Below, piece after piece: positions 1 through 11,719 of a DNA stretch of 64,000 nt. This stretch comes from Alisma plantago-aquatica. Taxonomy: Eukaryota > Streptophyta > Magnoliopsida > Alismatales > Alismataceae. Made by a program: the position numbers and the translations under genes. Below the pieces are notes generated by a model. That model was not told where the DNA came from. It searched no databases and worked only from the letters and a program-made list of their open reading frames with translations. The number at the start of each line of letters is the position of its first letter. Position 1 is the first letter of the stretch. Where the stretch lies: the NCBI GenBank assembly GCA_963693085.1, contig OY856409.1, positions 520,439,303 to 520,503,302 of the forward strand, read 5' to 3'.

Positions 1-2150
1 GATCGTTCCCCTATCTGTTGTGAAGTACCACCTAGGAATATGGCGGATTACCTTGGGATGAATTCAATGTCTACCCACAAATAGATCATCACAGATGCGT
101 CTACTTCCAGTTACCAAAGGTTTGCATTCTTTTCCGCATACCAATCTTTAACTTATGATGATAAAGTAAACCCAACCAACATAATAAGAATATAGATGTA
201 ATTCATGTTGGTAACCAAAGGCACGATAGCTATAGCTTAACATAAGATCTGTATAGTAGATATATAACTACTAATTTCAGAAAACTACTTGGTGAAACTA
301 AATTGTTATAACTGTTGCATATTAAGGTGATTAGAATTTATTAACTAATGAGTTAGTGTGCAAAATATGTGCACATGATTTTGTCATATTGACTTACTTG
401 TATACATCCTATTAGTTTATACATGTATCCCTATAGTAGTATAAGTCAATCGATGGATGTAAGATGAACATGCTGCCTTATTGTAATCTTGAATGTCATG
501 GCATGACTAATAATGGGAGATTATATATAAAATGAGTTACATTTTAATACTACATGTAAATTATCAAGAATTTTGTTAACCATGTTTCAACAAAGCCTTC
601 GATACACATCTACATGTTTATACAATTGATGGTAATTATAACTACAAAAATAATCATGGGATGCATCTAAATATGTCAATCGATTTATGAATTAAATGGT
701 AAAAAAGAAAGTAACATGTATAAGAATGTACTTTTATGAACATATACCTAGATGCCATGTTAGTTGGACCATATGTGAACCTAATGTATTTTCATATGGA
801 ATATACTTTTACATTGAGATCTAAGCATGAGTTTGAACAACTTATATAAAAATGTATTTCACATTAAGCCGTAGATATTTCTGGCGAGAGTATACAAATG
901 AGAAATAGTTAAACCCGTCCATAACACTATACATGAGGACTTCCAAGAATTATAAAACCCTAAATTCGCATAGGGTAACCAATACTAGGATTAGCTATAC
1001 TTTCATTTATGAGTGGGTAATTATGGACTAAATGTGTGTATATGAAACACTTTTAGTTTGAGAAGGATGAATGACAAGTTTCACCCTTAGGGATAGGGTT
1101 AGTCCTGAAGACCAGGTCTGTACTCCTCTCTATTTTATAACTGGGCAATGTATGACTAAATTCCCATAATGAGGAATCTTTTGAAATACTTGCTATTATT
1201 CTATTTATTGAACAAATCATATACTCTCAGTTGGACTTATTGTTATTCTTTTTAATCATTATTATCATGTTGAATTGGGTCAATGACCCCACATGTTGTT
1301 GTACCTGAATTATGCCATGTATGTTAGTAAAAAGTGAATCTTTCCACTATATTTATGCATGTTGGATAATTCTACTAGTCTAACTATCGTAGAAGCTTAT
1401 GTGTAACCATTAGGACGCGTCTACTTTCACCTAGGGTGCGTCTTTTCACCTCTTTTTATATAGGGCGCATCTACGTCCGCCTAGGGTGCGTCTATTTCCA
1501 CCCATTTTACTTAGGCCATTGACTCAGTGGTGTCATGGCCCTACCTTAGTTACTTTAGTCAAATGTATTGGCATGCAAAGATTGATTATGTAAAGAATCA
1601 TGATATTAACTATTCTTTTACACTACCTCATTCTTTTGTAAAAAATATTTCTCTTGCTACTTCTCATTGAAACTTTCCTAGCTTTAATGACCCCCTTTTT
1701 TATGGGAACATCTTACTTTACTTTTATAATAATTAATGACCTAGTTAATCTTCTAATGTGCATACTCAACTTTTATTGATACGTATATTGTCTTCCTATT
1801 TTTTTGGGTGTTCCCTCCACCCATATGTAGGAGGTTATTAGGGCAGAGACTAAGGATTTTCGTGAGCTAATTGGTGGACATGAGGACAACTTGAGATAGC
1901 CTTGTTACCCTGTGCATATGGGCTTTTATTTATATAGATGTAACCTTTTCATTTTATGTACCACCCTTAGGGCCAGAAAGTTATGTACATGTAAATATTT
2001 TGTAACTTTGTAAATAGTTATGTTTTCTGCTGCTTAAATATTTCATGGCGCATAATTGTATCATTGAGTGAGCCCACTATCGGGTCCCACTCCTTACAAT
2101 ATTTTACATATTATTTTTTTCATGGGTTTTTGAGAGGGGAGGGACGTTGA
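1..2150. other. AT-rich gene-free segment, possibly a decayed LTR
   Basis: No reading frame here resembles a known protein. The stretch from about 1800 to 2100 resembles, in base composition and order of short words, the downstream part of the Tekay/Del-like LTRs later in the window: a CCTCCACCC box, an AGG-rich stretch, then T-rich sequence with TGTAAATATTTTGTAAC and TTTCTGCTGCTTAAA. This suggests an old gypsy LTR in plus orientation, but no termini or target-site duplication can be defined. An alignment to the 52.5-56.2 kb solo LTR would decide. Confidence 0.3.
1411..1503. repeat. Degenerate direct repeats of a GGTGCGTCTA motif
   Basis: Four variants of GG(A/G/T)(C/T)GCGTCTAC followed by TTTCACCTAGG or a close relative lie within about 90 bp. 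A single further copy (GATGCGTCTACTTCCA) lies near position 92. The repeats sit in sequence that may be an old LTR and resemble in style the CG-core motif arrays of the better-defined LTRs downstream. Confidence 0.5.
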
Positions 2151-2515
2151 TAGGAAAATTCTATGATTATGGGATGTAAATGGCTATATTGGGGGTTTCA
2201 TTTTGAATTTTAATGTGGACCTTAGGCTAAATGATAGAGGGAATCGGTTGGTTAAAGTTTCTTCATGTTTTATATGTGTTTGTAAGAATGAATTTTTCCA
2301 TGTAGTAAGTTAGTGGAAGGATAACATGGTCAATTAAGGGCAATATAGGCTTCTTTTGAAAGGATGTAGTCTGGAATATGTCAGAGGTATGAGGTAGGTA
2401 ACATAAATATTCATGTTTGGAGTGAAAGGGGTTTCTTCCAAGTCTCAATTGGTGTTCTTATAGGGATCGGGGCACTAATGGAGGAAATGAGGTTGTATAT
2501 ATATGTATATATATG

Positions 2516-2579
<64 letters not shown>

Positions 2580-2844
2580 TAATAGTGTTATAAATAGGAA
2601 TCATATGTGGGAGAAGTAGTTTCCTTATGAGAATTCTAAGGACAAGTTTTTTTCACCATGAAATCCTCTATGTTTCTAGAAGACCTTCTTTAGATTAGGG
2701 ATTGTTCAACTTATCATGTCAAGTAGTTGGTTGGAAGATATTTCATCTGCTACAACTATGGGTACTAAGTTGACCCACCTAAATAACTGTGGTTTAGTGG
2801 AAATTATGGGATCATGGTCGATTATAGACTATTGTGGTATAGAT
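2151..2844. other. Intergenic AT-rich sequence, nothing recognised
   Basis: Apart from the microsatellite, I see no coding or structural signal. A TTATAAATAGG word at about 2590 could be a TATA box but has no partner feature. Confidence 0.4.
2494..2580. repeat. (TA)n/(TG)n compound microsatellite
   Basis: An uninterrupted alternating stretch begins with TATATATG units, passes into pure TA and ends in pure TG with one TATG interruption. It is a simple-sequence repeat likely to vary in length. Confidence 0.95.
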
Positions 2845-4410
2845 TGTATGTAGTATGCCCTTAGAGTCAATCATGTGAGGGTTCTAATGGCAAACTTTGT
2901 GATTTATTTGATTATTGATAAAGGAAATTCTAACTATTATATTTTCTTCAAAATGAGATAATGAATAATATAATAAAGTCCTAAAAATGTATGATTCATT
3001 GACATGTGATTTCGCGTTGAGGGCCTAAATATGAGATCTTGTGTATGCTAAAAGTATAAATTCTTTTAAAAGTCCCTAGTCAAATAATATTATGGAAACT
3101 GGGATAAGAATAATACAATATGGCTAGTATGTGCATTGATTAAGGATTATCTCTCATTAGTTATAATATTAGCTATCAATTCAAACACATAGGTACTTGT
3201 TATGAACAAGTGTATTGTACATATACAACTTGAGAATGATACATAGAAGCCATGAATGGAAGTCAAAATCATATCCCAATGTGATAATAGTGATTGTGGT
3301 CCTTAGACCTAAAGTCCATGTAATGATCACATGTTGTTCAATGTACTTTAACACTACCCAATGTGACCTTAAATGAGGGTATCCATACATGTAGTGTTGA
3401 GTGTATTGTGAAACATGTGGATTATTATGAGGTGATGTATATGTCAAATGTCCCTACTATTGAAGTGATATACCTACCACTTGATGAGTGAGACTAAGAA
3501 ATGCATGGCCATGCTCATGTGAGTCAACATATGATGTTGAGATCATATGTATCTCAAATAGTCTACTCTAAATTAAGGAACAAAGATTGAACATTAAGAT
3601 AATGAAGTGTCCATTCCTCAGTTTCAGTATAAATATTTGAGACAAAGTGACTACGTGACGACTATAATACTAGTCACAAAACTAGGTTGAAGTTGTTCTT
3701 CAGCTTCTTCAATTACTTAGGTGGCAACAAAGTCATGTTGTATGCCCATAATTGTATGTGAAGTCACAGTATTGTTATAGATAGCACTACCAACGTAATT
3801 TGGGGCCTATAATGTCACACATAAGATGCACATATAGTCATGCACACTAGATTAATTAGTTTCTAAAAGGTTTAGGTAATCAATTAGTTCATTGATGGAC
3901 TATTTGGAAGTCCAATTGACCGACTGGAAAGTCTAGTTGCACAAATGGATAGACCATTTGATCAAGTGGAAAGTTTGGTTGATTGACTGGGATGTGATCA
4001 GCCCAACTAGATGACTATCTAGCCAAGTTGACTGATTGGACAAGATCAACCAATTGGTCAATTGGAAAGTCCAATTGTTAGATTGGACAACATCAATGAA
4101 TTATCAAATTAGACTAAGAATCTTTTGACACATTCCAGTTATCTAAATGGATGGTTAATTGGCCTACTAGATGTGTGTAAGAGGAACTCTCAAAAGAGAC
4201 TGAAGTATTTTCATTATCAAGGGTTGGTTGGAAACCTTGATTTCTTGCCTCTCCTATATAAAGAGGCATGAAAACCATGGTTTTGGTTGTACCTTTCTGA
4301 CATGTGAACCCTATCCACCTTACCCACTAGGAAATGTGCATGTAAGGAGTGAAACCCACTAAGGGACCACTCCCTAACTTTATTTTTAAAATCTCCAACA
4401 ATACCCCAAC
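2845..4410 (+). mobile_element. Diverged Angela-like (Ty1/copia) LTR
   Basis: The start, TGTATGTAGTATGCCCTTAGAG, and the order of short blocks after it match the Angela LTRs elsewhere in the window. The blocks include AACACATAGGTACTTGTT, a TGTCACACATA segment and AAGTTGTTC. There is a TATA box (CCTATATAAAGAGG, about 4254) in the expected place and a CCAACA end at 4398 or 4410. No primer-binding site follows, so this is a solo or truncated LTR. It is much more diverged than the other copies and carries its own array of CCAATTG/GGAAAGTC words between about 3890 and 4100. Boundaries are approximate. Confidence 0.6.
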
Positions 4411-5947
4411 AAATTATTCACAAAAGTAGATAAGAGGGGATGCTAAAATACTCCCAAAACATTATTTATAAACTAAGCATGAAAGTCATAGGAGTATAAA
4501 TGGGAAAAGTACATTATTGAAAGTTTCAAATAGCTCTAAGTACTTGTCTACATGGATTTAAAAGGACATTGCAATGAACCTATAACTTAGTGGATCTATT
4601 TCAGTGGGAAACCTATACATATAAGAAGCCTCCACAAACTACTATTGAAAATATTGTTCAAATTTTAGATCCTCAAGCACGTGTTCCTCTTCTAAGATGG
4701 ACATTATCTACTTTGCACCTACATGGAAAGGAACATCACCCAAAACATAGGAAATAAGATAGAGGTCAACAAAGGGTGAGTATGTGTATATAATTAACAC
4801 TTTGGGCATATACTTGGTTACAAGTACAAAATAGATGGTTCCACAAGGAGGGGGACATATACATATAAGGTAAGTTCAAAATAATTGTGTCAAGAAAATG
4901 AGGCATAATAAAGTTAGAGTACAAGAATGGAGATAAAGAGCCATATCTATATTAATTGACAACAATTTTAGATTTAAATTATAAACTTTACATGCACAAC
5001 AATGTACACTAATATGCCTAAATAGGGTCATAACACCATAGGATAATGGCCTAAAATGTAAGGGTTGGAACACACACTCCATATGGAATTTGAGGGCCCA
5101 TTATATGTATGGTTTTACATAACTACCATTATTCTAGATATTCTAGTCAAACACTTAGCATGCATACATAGAGAGGCATGACTAGAATATTAGTCAATTT
5201 TGCATAAATGAAAATCATAGAAGGAGGGTGACACAACTTAAATACATGTGATAAATGCAAGTGTATGTGTCAAAGTGATAAAGAGACTCAAGAGCCCTAG
5301 ATATCAAAGTTAGGGAATTTGGACAGTTAAAGACTACTAGTATTCAGAACAGATTGACTGAGATAAGATGAAAATGTTCATTTGGTGATTAAAAATAAAA
5401 AACAATACAAGTGTAGAAAGCAAAGTTAGTGGAAAGTCAGATTGATGGAACATCTACAACACCGGTCTCACCATGCTATCAATATATGTATGCATTTTAT
5501 TAGATCAATATAAATTTTTCTTGCTTATGTAGATTTAGTATATGCATCTTATACTACCAACTTTTACAACATGGTACACTATTTAACCTAGTAATCAATC
5601 CTCTTTCACAACATCAATATAAATAATCAACCTATAAGAACTTCTCTAAATATTAACTTTGCAGTGGTAAGCCTTCTTTCCTAGCACTCTAGTGTTGTAA
5701 TGATAGCCAATTTTCCAACTGCTATCTCTGCTTCCAGAATAATCAACCATCCATTACAATATGGTGGTAAACCATAAATAATTAATGGATTCTATAGCTG
5801 TTAATTTCACTTTAAATCAATCATAACTTATGATAATCAATCATAATTAAAATGATTAAGCTTTTATGTTACAAAAATTTGAAGAAAAGATTTTATTTGA
5901 ATGAAGATATAAACATGCAAAGAGCTAAACTTGTGGGATACAATGAC
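4411..5947. other. AT-rich sequence, nothing recognised
   Basis: No frame shows similarity to a known protein, and I see no RNA gene, LTR terminus or primer-binding site. It may be decayed internal sequence of the LTR element to its left. Confidence 0.4.
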
Positions 5948-6139
5948 TCAACAACATATTATTAAGTGGCTATCAGTCGTGCATCTAGAGGCAGTGATGA
6001 CTACATGTGCACATGCCATGAGTGGATGAGCGCCATGGGTAGGCGGTGAATGGTGATGGGGAGGGCGTTGACAAGAGGTGGGGTGGGGAGAAGAAGAAGA
6101 GAAGAAGAAGAATAAGAAGAATAGAAAGAATGATGCCAA
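5948..6139 (-). other. Low-complexity Phe/Ser/Pro/His-rich frame, possible copia leader
   Basis: This 63-residue minus-strand frame begins 38 nt downstream of a tRNA-Met-type primer-binding site. It is rich in Phe, Ser, Pro and His because the DNA is a GAAGAA-type microsatellite. The position fits the start of a copia gag, but no gag domain follows, so I do not call it a gene. Confidence 0.25.
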
Positions 6140-6176
6140 GAGAGAAAGAAGAATTCTTTTTAAAAACTAGACGGGT

Positions 6177-6189
6177 GCTCTTGATACCA
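6177..6189 (-). promoter_or_regulatory. Putative primer-binding site of a copia element
   Basis: Read on the minus strand this is TGGTATCAAGAGC. It equals the complement of the initiator tRNA-Met 3' end (TGGTATCAGAGC) with one extra A, a variant I recall from plant copia elements. It lies directly next to a TG terminus at 6190. Confidence 0.5.
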
Positions 6190-6613
6190 TGTGAAGAGAA
6201 AATATTATTATGAGAGAATCGGAACTACAAAGAGTCATATATATAGTCCTATATCAAGATATGATTTATCAGAGAAACTAAATAATAAAAACTAAAGTAA
6301 TGTTAATGGCCTTGAGTAGAGGAATCCCAATTAGCTAATATAAGAAAAAATAAATAAGAGAAAATACCACAAACATGTATGTTTGGCTAAGACACAAGAG
6401 AACAAATCTCTACTTTTTTAAATCAATCAAATGTTAGGAAGATACAACACCAAAAATGAAGAGTTTAAATTTCCATTTATGTAAACATTTCAAATATTCA
6501 TTCAAGATTATGAAATATATATCAATATCTGTTTAAAATTATATATTAAGGTTTCTAATAGATAAGTACATCACATGGACGTGAAGTACCACATAAGGGG
6601 ATATCTAGGTACT
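6190..6613 (-). mobile_element. Probable small copia LTR (minus strand)
   Basis: The sequence starts TGTGAAGAGAAAATATT immediately beside the putative primer-binding site, which is where the end of a minus-strand 5' LTR should be. It contains a TATA-like CATATATATAG at about 6236. The far end is not clear; CATCACA near 6574 is one candidate that would pair with TGTG. The internal region is not recognisable, so this is a fragment. Confidence 0.35.
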
Positions 6614-6898
6614 TGTAACACCCATGCCCACTATACAAGGCTCTAGTTGAATTCCAAGAATGACAACTGGCCCCACAGACCACCACTGGTCTTATTTGCA
6701 TACTTTGTCCTTACATGTAAGCTAGGATAAACTTCTCGACTAGTCACCCATTCTAGTACTAATCTGGGATGAGACGCTTAATCGTGGAGTTCTTTAGTGA
6801 TGGGCTCCTTCAAAAGGAGGTGCAACTTGGTGATATGGGTAGTCCAATCATTCTTTTATGATCATTTTATCTGAGGCCTTAAATCCTGAGATGTTACA
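6614..6898 (-). mobile_element. Cassandra-type solo LTR with 5S rRNA-like sequence
   Basis: This 285-bp unit has perfect inverted termini, TGTAACA at 6614-6620 and TGTTACA at 6892-6898. On the minus strand it contains 5S rRNA-like sequence: AACTCCACGATTAAGCGTC (6773-6791) corresponds to the 5S A-box region and AGTACTAGAATGGGTGAC (6743-6760) to the C-box, which is one base from plant 5S. Size, termini and the embedded 5S promoter match Cassandra terminal-repeat retrotransposons in miniature, which transcribe from RNA polymerase III signals in the LTR. No second LTR is present and no target-site duplication is visible, so it is a solo LTR. It is not a functional 5S gene. Confidence 0.75.
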
Positions 6899-6900
6899 AT

Positions 6901-8790
6901 TGTAGGGAAATATGGAACCAAGAACAAATAGTTTACTCGCCATATCCCCATTGACCAATAAATCTACCAATAAATATGGATAGAGAAGGAGGATTGGCAA
7001 GAGATATGCCTAGTCTTGTAGCAAGTTCAATGAAAACTCTTGTAGTGGTGTGCTTCTTTTGCAAGTTGCACATAGACAACTATCAGGGCGACACCACCAC
7101 AGAAAGTGGTGATTGTTGTCCTCCTATCAGGTGGAAACAACCTCCTCACCTCTATTATAGTCTAGACAGACCACCGGGAACTCCTCGTTGCACTCCAAGG
7201 CCAACGGGAAGAGTCATCCCTTCGAATATCAACGTGCTAGGGCTGACTTGCTCTCCCTTTGTTGTCTCTCCCTTTTGGGGTAAGACTTGCTCGATCTCTC
7301 TTGGTTACCACAACTAGAGAGGACAACAATTGTTAGCTAAAATCCTAGACTGCCCTCTTTATATTGGATGGCCAGGGTCAGGGTTTCTAGTTCATCTAGG
7401 AGTCATAGAGGCAGAATTTTATGAATTCTCTGGAAGCTATAAACGGTGAACCAGTTGGTTCACTGTTGAATCGATTGGTTCACACGTGAACCAGTCGGTT
7501 CAACCCTTAAGATGAGTAGGTCACTATGTCTCCTATATTCACACACATTGGTTTTTTAATGTTTGATTAATGCACAACATGACATCAACACCAATCCTTA
7601 ATCCAATCTCATTGATCAACCAAGTAGTCACTTCACAACTTGAACCGGTCAGTTCATGTCATTAAATCAATCAGTTCATTAGGTGAACCAGTCATTTCAG
7701 ATGTCATTCAACCAATTGTTGTTTAATTGATTACCTAAACACTTTAGCAATCAAGTCAAACTTCATTCATGAAAAAACTCCTATTCTAGGTGCATCCTTT
7801 GTGTGTGACCCTATAGGTTTCAAATTACATTGGCAGTGAATGTCCATAACTAATTTATGACATCACAAGAAATGAGTGGTATCTAGAAATACATCGTTTC
7901 TACTGAAGTAATTGGAAAGTTTGAGAACAACTTCAACCTATAAGTTGCGGCTAGTGTTACTATGATCGTATAATTCTTTTGTCTCTAATATCCAGATTGA
8001 ACTTGAGGCATGGAATTGTCATCCTTTTCAACATTTAATCTGTGTTTCTTGAACTAGAGCAGACTATTTGAGATGGATGTGAGCCTACATAGCATATATT
8101 AGTTCACATGAGTATGATCATACATTTCCCAATATTGCTTATCAAGTGGACCAGATATCAACTCCAGTAGGAGGGACAAATCCCATCTACACCACTCATA
8201 GTTAATCCTCATGCGTCACAGAGTACTCGAGCGTCACCTTTATGGAAACCCTTATTCAAGGTCATGTTGGATGATGTAAAAGTACAATGAACAACATATA
8301 ATGAGTGTAGTGATTTCAGGTCTAAGAACCACAATCACCACTATTATTATGAGAGCTGATTCTGACTACCATTCAATGGTTTACATGCATCACTCTCATG
8401 GTGGGTCTATCTAATACATTGTTCTATAACAAGTATTTATGTGCTTGGTTTGATATCATATATCATGAATGATGAGATTCTATCATCAAGTAACACACAC
8501 TCTAGTCTTATGTATTATTGTTGTCTATAAACTTCCACTATAATAATCAAATATGGACATAACTAGAATGTTTGTACTCTTATCATACATAAAAATCTCA
8601 TTGTTTATGTCCTCAACCTGAAAAATATTTCATCGAGTAACATCATTCTTTAGACACCTATCATGTCATACCATTATCTCATAATTGAACAAACATATAG
8701 AAGAAAATTGCCTTATTATTAATCAAAGCGCTTACAAGATATGCCATTACAATCATCACATGATTGGCTCTCTGGGCATACATACCAACA
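6901..8790 (-). mobile_element. Angela-4 3' LTR
   Basis: On the minus strand this runs from TGTTGGTATGTATGCCC (ending at 8790) to CCCTACA (6901), about 1890 bp. Its start matches the other Angela LTRs, and the blocks CTTGGTTACCACAAC, TGTGTGTGACCCTA and GTTCTCTA lie in the same order, but overall it is clearly diverged and shorter than the 2.24-kb LTRs of Angela-1. A TATA-like AATATAAAGAGG lies at about 7355 on the minus strand. A degenerate array of GAACCAGTCGGTTCA-type words lies at about 7445-7730. The left end is two bases from the Cassandra LTR. Confidence 0.75.
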
Positions 8791-8806
8791 GACTCCCATT
8801 TGCACT
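8791..8806 (-). promoter_or_regulatory. Angela-4 polypurine tract
   Basis: The minus strand reads AAGTGCAAATGGGAGTC directly before the LTR start. This is the expected position and composition for the plus-strand primer of a copia element, and it matches the tracts next to the Angela-1 and Angela-3 3' LTRs. Confidence 0.65.
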
Positions 8807-8879
8807 TAGAGCCAATCACCCATGAACTTAATCCAAGTGATCAAACATGTCCATTATGCTTCTCCTATGAAAGTGATTT

Positions 8880-9295
8880 TATCAAGGGGTCAACAACACT
8901 GCTTTCCATTGATACTCTATAAATCTTCACATCTCCTCATTGTACATTCTCTTGTCTAAGATGGAACTTCCATAGTATTTTTTTGTAACATTGATGCAGT
9001 CTAGATTCCTTATCTTGTGCAATGTATACATTGTTGTCACAATATAGCTCTACTACATCAATGATTCTTGAAACCACCCCAAGTTCAACGACAAACTTCT
9101 TGATCCAAACAACTTCCTTTTCTGCATTTGAGGCATCAATATACTCAACCTTTGTTGTAGAATCAACAACTACCTCTTACTTGGAACTATTCCAACTCAC
9201 AGCTATATTGTTGAGGAAAAACGCAAATCTACATTGCAATATATATTTATGTTTGTCCGTTTGGAAGCTTGCATCAGTGTAACCTTTTCCCACAA
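8880..9295 (-). pseudogene. Angela-4 RNase H, broken
   Basis: The minus-strand translation reads GKGYTDASFQTDKHKYI, then AVSWNSSK, then STTKVEYIDASNAEKEVVWIKK, and later LYCDNNVYIAQDKESRLHQ. These are the ordered landmarks of a Ty1/copia RNase H: the TDASF aspartate, the TEAEY-like glutamate segment and the DNN motif. At least one in-frame stop (after SWNSSK) and further downstream stops break it. RNase H removes the RNA strand of the RNA:DNA hybrid during reverse transcription in the cytoplasmic particle. It belongs to the minus-strand pol that continues to higher coordinates. Confidence 0.75.
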
Positions 9296-9689
9296 ACTAT
9301 TTCTCTCCACCGTAGACAAGGAACTGATCCTTAGTTCTTCTCAAGTACTTAAGGATGTTCTTTACAGTAGTCCAGTGGCTTTCACCAGGATTTGACTAAT
9401 ATCTACTCATCATGCTTAAAGTATACGAGACATGGGGACAAGTACATAACATTGTGTACATGATAGACCTGAATGCAGATGCATATGGAATTTTACTCAT
9501 ATGTTTCCTTTCTTCACGAGAATTGGGACATTGAGCTCTAGAGATAATAACACCATGAGACATGGGAAGGTTTCCTCTCTATGAGTTCTCCATGTTGAAC
9601 CTCTTCAACACTACATCAACATATGTGCTCTAGCTTAGGCCAAGAATCCTTCTAGATCTGTTTTTATATATCTTAATTCCTAAGATATA

Positions 9690-10330
9690 GGATGCTTCTC
9701 TTAAGTCCTTCATCGGGAATGTATTTCCCTATCGAGTCTTTACCATTTATAAAGTAGGGATGTCATTCACCACCAGTAGTATATCATCTACATATGATAT
9801 GAGGAATAAAATCATGCTCCCACTAAACTTCTTATAACACAAGGTTCATATTCATTTAGACTAAAGCCAAACTCTTTAATTGTTTCATTAAATCAAAGAT
9901 TCCAGCTCCAAGATTCTTTCTTCAATCCATAGATTGACCTTTGTAGCTTACAAACTTTATTTGCATCCTTTGGATTTATAAAACCCTCTGATTGTGTCAT
10001 GTAATCATCCTCAAGAATATTCCCATTAAGGAATGTGGTTTTAACATCCATCTTCCAAATATCATAGTCGTAAAAAGTGTAATGGAAAGCATGATGTTGA
10101 TGGACTTAACCATGAAACTGGAGAAAAGGTTTTGTCATAGTCAACTACTTGAACTTGTCTGAAACCCTTTGAAACCAATCGAACTTTGTAAGTTTGTACA
10201 TTGCCATCCATTTCGGTCTTCTTATTGAAAACCCACTTGCACCGTATGGATTTTACCCCTTTAGGTGGAACCACCAAGGTCCATATCTTATTGGTGTACA
10301 TGGAGTCCATCTCAAATCTCATGGCCGTAA
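9690..10330 (-). pseudogene. Angela-4 reverse transcriptase, broken
   Basis: The N-terminal part is an uninterrupted frame at 10062-10322 with WTLVVPPKGVKSIRCKWVF, VRLVSKGFRQVQ and YDKTFSPVSW, the diagnostic opening of a copia reverse transcriptase. Then come DVKTTFLNGNILEDDYMTQ and LQRSIYGLKKESWSWN in another frame. The catalytic YVDD is still encoded at 9783-9794 (minus). Frameshifts after FSPVSW and several stops make it non-functional. This is the best-preserved Angela reverse transcriptase here; the corresponding region in Angela-1 and Angela-3 is largely deleted. Confidence 0.85.
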
Positions 10331-10477
10331 GACACTTCTCAGACTATGGTCCCTTTACAACTTCTAGGTAGGCTTTTGTCTCATCATCAATGACCAACTC
10401 ATCACCTTATTGAGTCATAATATAACCAAATCTTTTAGACTCAGGAGGTATTCTATTATATCTACAAGGATCGTGTG

Positions 10478-11490
10478 TTACATGAGGAATTTGAGATTCC
10501 ACAACAATTTGTGATTCTCCTTATTCCTCTTGTACTTCTTTAGGTTAAATTTTTCTTGTTGGTCTTGAACCTCTTTGAGTTCTACTTTTCCTATACTAAT
10601 TCCTTTAGAAATAAGTTCCTTTTCTAGGAATGCAGCATCCCCAACAACAAATACTTTGTTAACAGATGGGTTGTACATGTAGTATCCCATGGTTTATTTA
10701 TGATATCCAACAAAATAACACTTATCTGATCTAGGGCCAAGCTTTTCATTAAACATTTTCTTGACATAAACTTCACATCCCCAGGTCCTCATAAAAGACA
10801 TTTTGGGACACTTCCCAGTCCATATCTCATATGGTGTCTTTTGAACAGATGGTATACAGTTTAGTGTAAATGTTGTAGTTTCTAGAGCATAACCTAGAAG
10901 GAAGTCTGAAGATAAAAAACTAATCATTGACCGTACCATATCTAGTAATGTAAGATTCCTTATTTTTGATGCACCATTTTGTTGGGGTGTTCTAGGTGGA
11001 GTACATTATTATACAATACCACAGTTTCACAGTAGGCCCTCAAATTCCTTACTTCAGTACTTTCCACCTCGAACAGAATGAAGTGCCTTAATACTTTTAC
11101 CAATTTGGTTTTGTATTTAATTCACGAAATCCTTGAATTTTTCAAGAGTTTCTGATTTAATTAATATCAAGTAAACATAACCATACTTACCGAAGCCATA
11201 AATGAAGGTAATGAAGAACTAGTAATCACCTCTAGGATTTGTTCTAAATGGTCCACATACATCAGTATGTATGAGTCCCAATAGATCACTCACTCTCTCA
11301 CTGTGACCTTTGAAAGGAGATTTGATCATCTTGCCCAACAAACAAGATTTGCATGTCTCTGTTGACTCAATGTCAAAGGAGTCCAGGTATCCATCTTTAT
11401 GGAGTCTAGAGATGTGTTTCTAATTGATGTTCCCTAGACAACAATGCCAAAAGTGTCTTTTGTTTGATTTCTCAAGTTTGAGTCTTTTGG
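10478..11490 (-). pseudogene. Angela-4 integrase, broken
   Basis: Read on the minus strand, a GAG-pre-integrase/zinc-binding segment (HLWHCCLGNINQKHISRL and ESTETCKSCLLGKM) is followed by the integrase core LLGLIHTDVCGPF with the first catalytic aspartate. The second is altered: the expected SDRGGEY reads SVRGGKY, so Asp is replaced by Val. The third catalytic residue is not recognisable. The C-terminal part is a clean frame at 10694-10939 (LLGYALETTTFTLN, KTPYEIWTGKCP, GPRSDKCYFVGY), continued at 10478-10690 in another frame. Integrase would insert the cDNA into the host chromosome. Several stops and frame changes mark it as dead. Confidence 0.8.
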
Positions 11491-11719
11491 TATTAACATT
11501 ATAAGCATTTGTCTCTAGATCTAGCAAATAAATACCATAAGACATTGGGATACTTCCATAAAAGATCCAATCTTTACTAATAGAGCATCTCCCACTCTTT
11601 ATAAGAAATAGGAATCCATTATTGTCTAACCAAGATATAGAAATGATATTTCTATTGATAGTAGGTACAAAATTTAGTTCTCTAACTCAATTCAAGCCCC
11701 ATTGGCAGTGATAAATGAT

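Noticed and set aside
6720..6800. A functional 5S rRNA gene
   Set aside because: Only part of the 5S sequence is matched, with several differences and no tandem array; it lies inside a TG...CA unit typical of Cassandra.
7000..7317. A 113-residue plus-strand frame (MDREGGLARD…)
   Set aside because: It lies entirely within the Angela-4 LTR, antisense to the element, and is not preserved in the other Angela LTRs.
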